Shown in pieces: positions 60,700-64,000 of a DNA stretch of 64,000 nucleotides. Within the stretch, counting starts at the first letter, position 1; each line of letters starts with the position of its first letter. Both the position numbers and the translations under genes were made by a program. The notes beneath the pieces are model-generated. The model made no database searches and was not told where the DNA came from. It saw nothing but the letters and a program-made list of their open reading frames with translations. Origin of the DNA: Todiramphus chloris collaris (Eukaryota > Chordata > Aves > Coraciiformes > Alcedinidae). The stretch lies in contig JANVCC010000022.1 in the NCBI GenBank assembly GCA_025345505.1, positions 26,449,621 through 26,513,620 on the forward strand, in the 5' to 3' direction.

Positions 60700-63600
60700 G
60701 TCTGATAGATAGCCTATGAGTGTAGAAGTGTAGTCTGAGCTCACACAGCCCACAGATCCCATCTGCCTCTGGGGCACATGATCTCAAGCCTCTTCTAAAG
60801 TGGATTCTGGGGTGGGCTTATTTGTCCAACATTAGTTGCCAAGAAAGCAGCTGGGAAATGCGGAGGCAGATGGGATGGGCATAGTGAATGTCCTTTAAGA
60901 TTGATGTAGTAGAAGAGTGTAGCTCCAGACAGGAATCCAGACTAGAGGGACATCAGGCCATTTAGTTGGCATCAGGTTAGTTGTCTGACCAGGACGCCAT
61001 AGCTGGGAGAGATGCCATGAGAATAGGCTCAAATAAACCAGTATCTGAAAGTATGGGACTGGCTAAAGGAGAAGGGCTGGAGTACAGCCTGTAAACCCTG
61101 AGAAGCTGTATCTAGATCACCAAGTACATTCTGCTGCATCAGGTTGGCTTTGTCAAACAGAATTAATTTCCTTTTCAGTAGCCACTCCCACCCAAGGCAT
61201 AAGGAACAATTCTTCATGGGGACCAAAACCTTTCATGGGGTCAGTGGCAGTTTGGAATAATAGTTGGATTAAATATTATTTTGTTTATGAATATATGTGT
61301 ATACTAGGGATCATAGCCCACTGTGCTATAGATAAGGGTGAGTATGTGGCTGTTGGAAAGAGCCTTGAGACACTTCTTGCACTAAATCAGGGTTTGACTT
61401 GCCCAGACATTATTGCAATAGCTGTTACTGGGAATCATCCAGCCTTTAATGGAAGGGAGACAGGAGATGGTTTGACCAAGGATTCAGCTGGGGGTCTCCA
61501 TCACTGCATCAGAAGGAGTGGAAAATGAAGGAAGTGTTGTGCCATACACCAAAGCTCTGAAAGAGCAATCAAAGAGCTTTGGAAACGGTGCCAAAATTAA
61601 TCTGTTAGTGATGTGACTAATTGATGGTGAAATATAAAGAAAGTTAGGGAAGGTTTTTTAAGGATCTGATTTTAAGTGTTGTACTATTTCCTCTTTTCTG
61701 TGTAGCTGGGAGTGCTGTTTGCCAATGATCCACAAGCAGAATAGCTTTTGCTGTGGGAGACAGAAACATTCTTCCAGAGTGAAGCCTTTTTGTCAAGAAC
61801 TGACCAACCCAAACTCCTTTTCAGGAAGATCAACTTCTGCTAGTACAGACAGAATACCAATCCCCTGCAAACTGGGACTCCATGAGAGCTAAATGCTAAC
61901 AAAAACTGATGCTGGAAGGATTTTCTGCAAAGGCAGGGGTTGTTCTGAAGATGTCACTTGTCTGTGATGACAGATGTTCAGACTCTTCCAAAATATTTCT
62001 TTTCTATTGCTGCATTCTCTCATTTACCTTAATTAATTAGCTTGCTTGTCACTGGGTTGTCCCTCAGGAAGACACCAGAGATCATATTCACAATGTCCTC
62101 AGCATGTGTCCTCCCTTCTTATCTGCTGAAGCTACAAAAGCAAATATGGACCAGGCTCCTTCTCTGGTGTGCTGTCAATAGTTTGCACTTCAAATGAACT
62201 TGGTCTAGTAAGCCACTTTCCCTTAACAATCCTTTCCCAATGCTAAAGTAAATAAGATATAGTCAGTAATTTCTGTCAGAACCTTGATCAAGAAGTTCTT
62301 CCTGTAGGAACAGGGAAAGATTGTTAGCTGTTTATCTGTCTTGATATCTGCATTCCTGCTGATATGGGGTGTAAAGGCCTCTGTTCATCCTCATGTCTAG
62401 AACAGCAACAGTACCTAGTAAAACACATGCATAGTCACTTACAAATATAATTCTGCTCCAGCCTGGAGGGTCTACCAGGTAGTTCTTTTTGAATGGCATT
62501 GTTTGTTCTTTGATCTCACTGATAGTGCCAGCAAAGGAGGCCCCACTTAGGAAGCCACTGCAAAAGTCTTGTCTGATTGCATTTATAAATAAGCTAGGCT
62601 GGATTTGAGTGATTCATCTGGGAGGGAATGCATCCCACTGCACAATCCACGCACCAAGACATGCAACCCTTGCTTTCACAAACTATTCCAAAAGGTGTGG
62701 GAGAAACAGCATAGAGAAGGGAGTACTGAGTTTGGAAACAATATACTAGCTGATGTGTAGCATCCAAGCATAACTGATAAGAGAGTAACAGCTGCTAAGC
62801 TACCAGAAAGCACACCAGAGAATGACATATCTCATACAGACCCATGAGACACATTGCTCAGAGGACAGCCTGGAACCCAGACATGACTGCCTGGCATTAA
62901 GATAGTGGCACGGAGCCATTGGGTGTAAAGACCATGTGGGTTTAGGAGAACTTGCACAGATGGCTTCTGCCCTATAACCAGTACGTTCATAAACAGCATG
63001 TGCTATTTCCTCATCATCTATCACAGAGGCTACCCTGGCCAGAGAGAGCAAAAGGTTGATTATTCTTGGCTGATCTCTTCATGCTGGACAGAATCTTCCT
63101 GGTTCACATTCAGATTTAGTAGAATTGGATATTGTCATTCTCAGATTACTAGTTCAGCTGCTCTGTTAGGGGAATGTCCAGGAATGGAGAAGAAGGGAAG
63201 AGGTTCCAAAATCTGAGAATGGAAAGTCTGAGATGTGTACTTCTCTTTTTTGCTGTCAATATGAGCTTGAACTATATTTAATGCAATGTCAGCTTTACAA
63301 GGTCATTGGCTCCAAAGTCCAACTCCCAAACAACGGTTTCCTTTGGTAATGTGAACCATCATGCATTGCATCTCCCATTTGCTTTGCTGATTGCATTTGC
63401 AACAAAAAGCAGAAGTTTGAAGAAATACAACTAAGAAAAATGAAGCATGTTCAGTCAGGAAAATCTCATGGCACAGCTGTCCCCTTATTTGTCACCGTTA
63501 TGAATACGTGAGACTTCCAAAGCCAAAAGCTCACATAGACCTTGATAATTGCAGCAACAGCAGGGAAGCACCTCCAACAATAAAGGAGATCACATTCTTG

Positions 63601-64000
63601 ATTGCTGGAATTCTAATCATTTGTTTTTAATTTTGTAGGTATTTAAACAGATAAGAAGAAACAAAGATTCTTTGCTGGATACTTGCCTTAGAACAACTAT
63701 TCATATTGCTCCATTTACCTGAGGCTAACAAGTTCCTTTCTTCACCTCTGTCTAGGTGGTATCTCTAGAGAATGAGTTCCTTGAACTAATACATGTGAGC
63801 AAAAGGACTTAGTTCAAAACCTCATGCAGACAAGGACAACCTTTGCATGGATTTCCAGATGTTATGTGTCATATCATAAACAAGTGCTGCTTTACAGTTC
63901 CAATAGTGTGCAGTGTTGATCACCTTTGTCTGCAAAAGCTGGGACCCAAAGGTTCTTCAAACCTTTTTCCTCTCCAGAAAATGCAATCTTAAATATACAC
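60700..64000. other. Unique non-coding DNA
   Basis: No gene, RNA gene or transposon recognised. Open frames are short and found on both strands. If the minus-strand candidate at 58.9-60.6 kb is real, its promoter and 5' exon would lie here, but I see no CpG island or clear core promoter. Confidence 0.55.

Overview
This window looks like a stretch of a bird nuclear genome: intergenic DNA or one large intron, AT-rich, with no recognisable complete protein gene, no tRNA, rRNA or snRNA gene, no CRISPR array and no bacterial-type operon. The bird call rests on the repeats. They are 5'-truncated CR1 LINE fragments with the typical CR1 3' end (octamers of the ATTCTGTG type and no poly-A tail), two solo-LTR-like fossils that resemble bird endogenous retrovirus LTRs, and low overall repeat density (about 5% by my own tally). 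Species and gene neighbourhood cannot be told from the sequence.

Layout. Bases 1-6077 are unique non-coding DNA with one 36-bp tandem duplication. At 6.1-7.05 kb there is a small repeat cluster: two CR1 3' ends facing each other, then an LTR-like fossil with CCAAT and TATA boxes. From 7 to 19 kb there is unique DNA with microsatellites, a 71-base G/T-only run and several AT-rich blocks that look like conserved non-coding elements. The best-preserved CR1 fragment lies at 19.26-19.94 kb. Unique DNA follows to an antisense LTR fossil at 32.74-33.48 kb. Unique DNA runs on to 49 kb, with a perfect inverted repeat at 34.57 kb and a possible MIR-like SINE near 43.5 kb. From 49.1 to 51.0 kb there is a stack of old LINE fragments: an ancient CR1, an L3/CR1-type reverse transcriptase piece, and a younger CR1 that abuts or interrupts it. 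A 38-base near-pure G tract sits at 55.8 kb. Another ancient L3/CR1 reverse transcriptase piece lies at 57.6-57.9 kb.

Genes. The only candidate I would pursue is on the minus strand at about 58.7-60.7 kb. Two open segments with good splice signals (60479-60593 and 58883-59158) join in a consistent reading phase, and the first contains a signal-peptide-like start. I do not recognise the protein, and chance can produce such a pattern. Nothing here clearly shows a new biological system. The most useful leads are this exon chain, the ancient LINE layers and the candidate conserved non-coding blocks.
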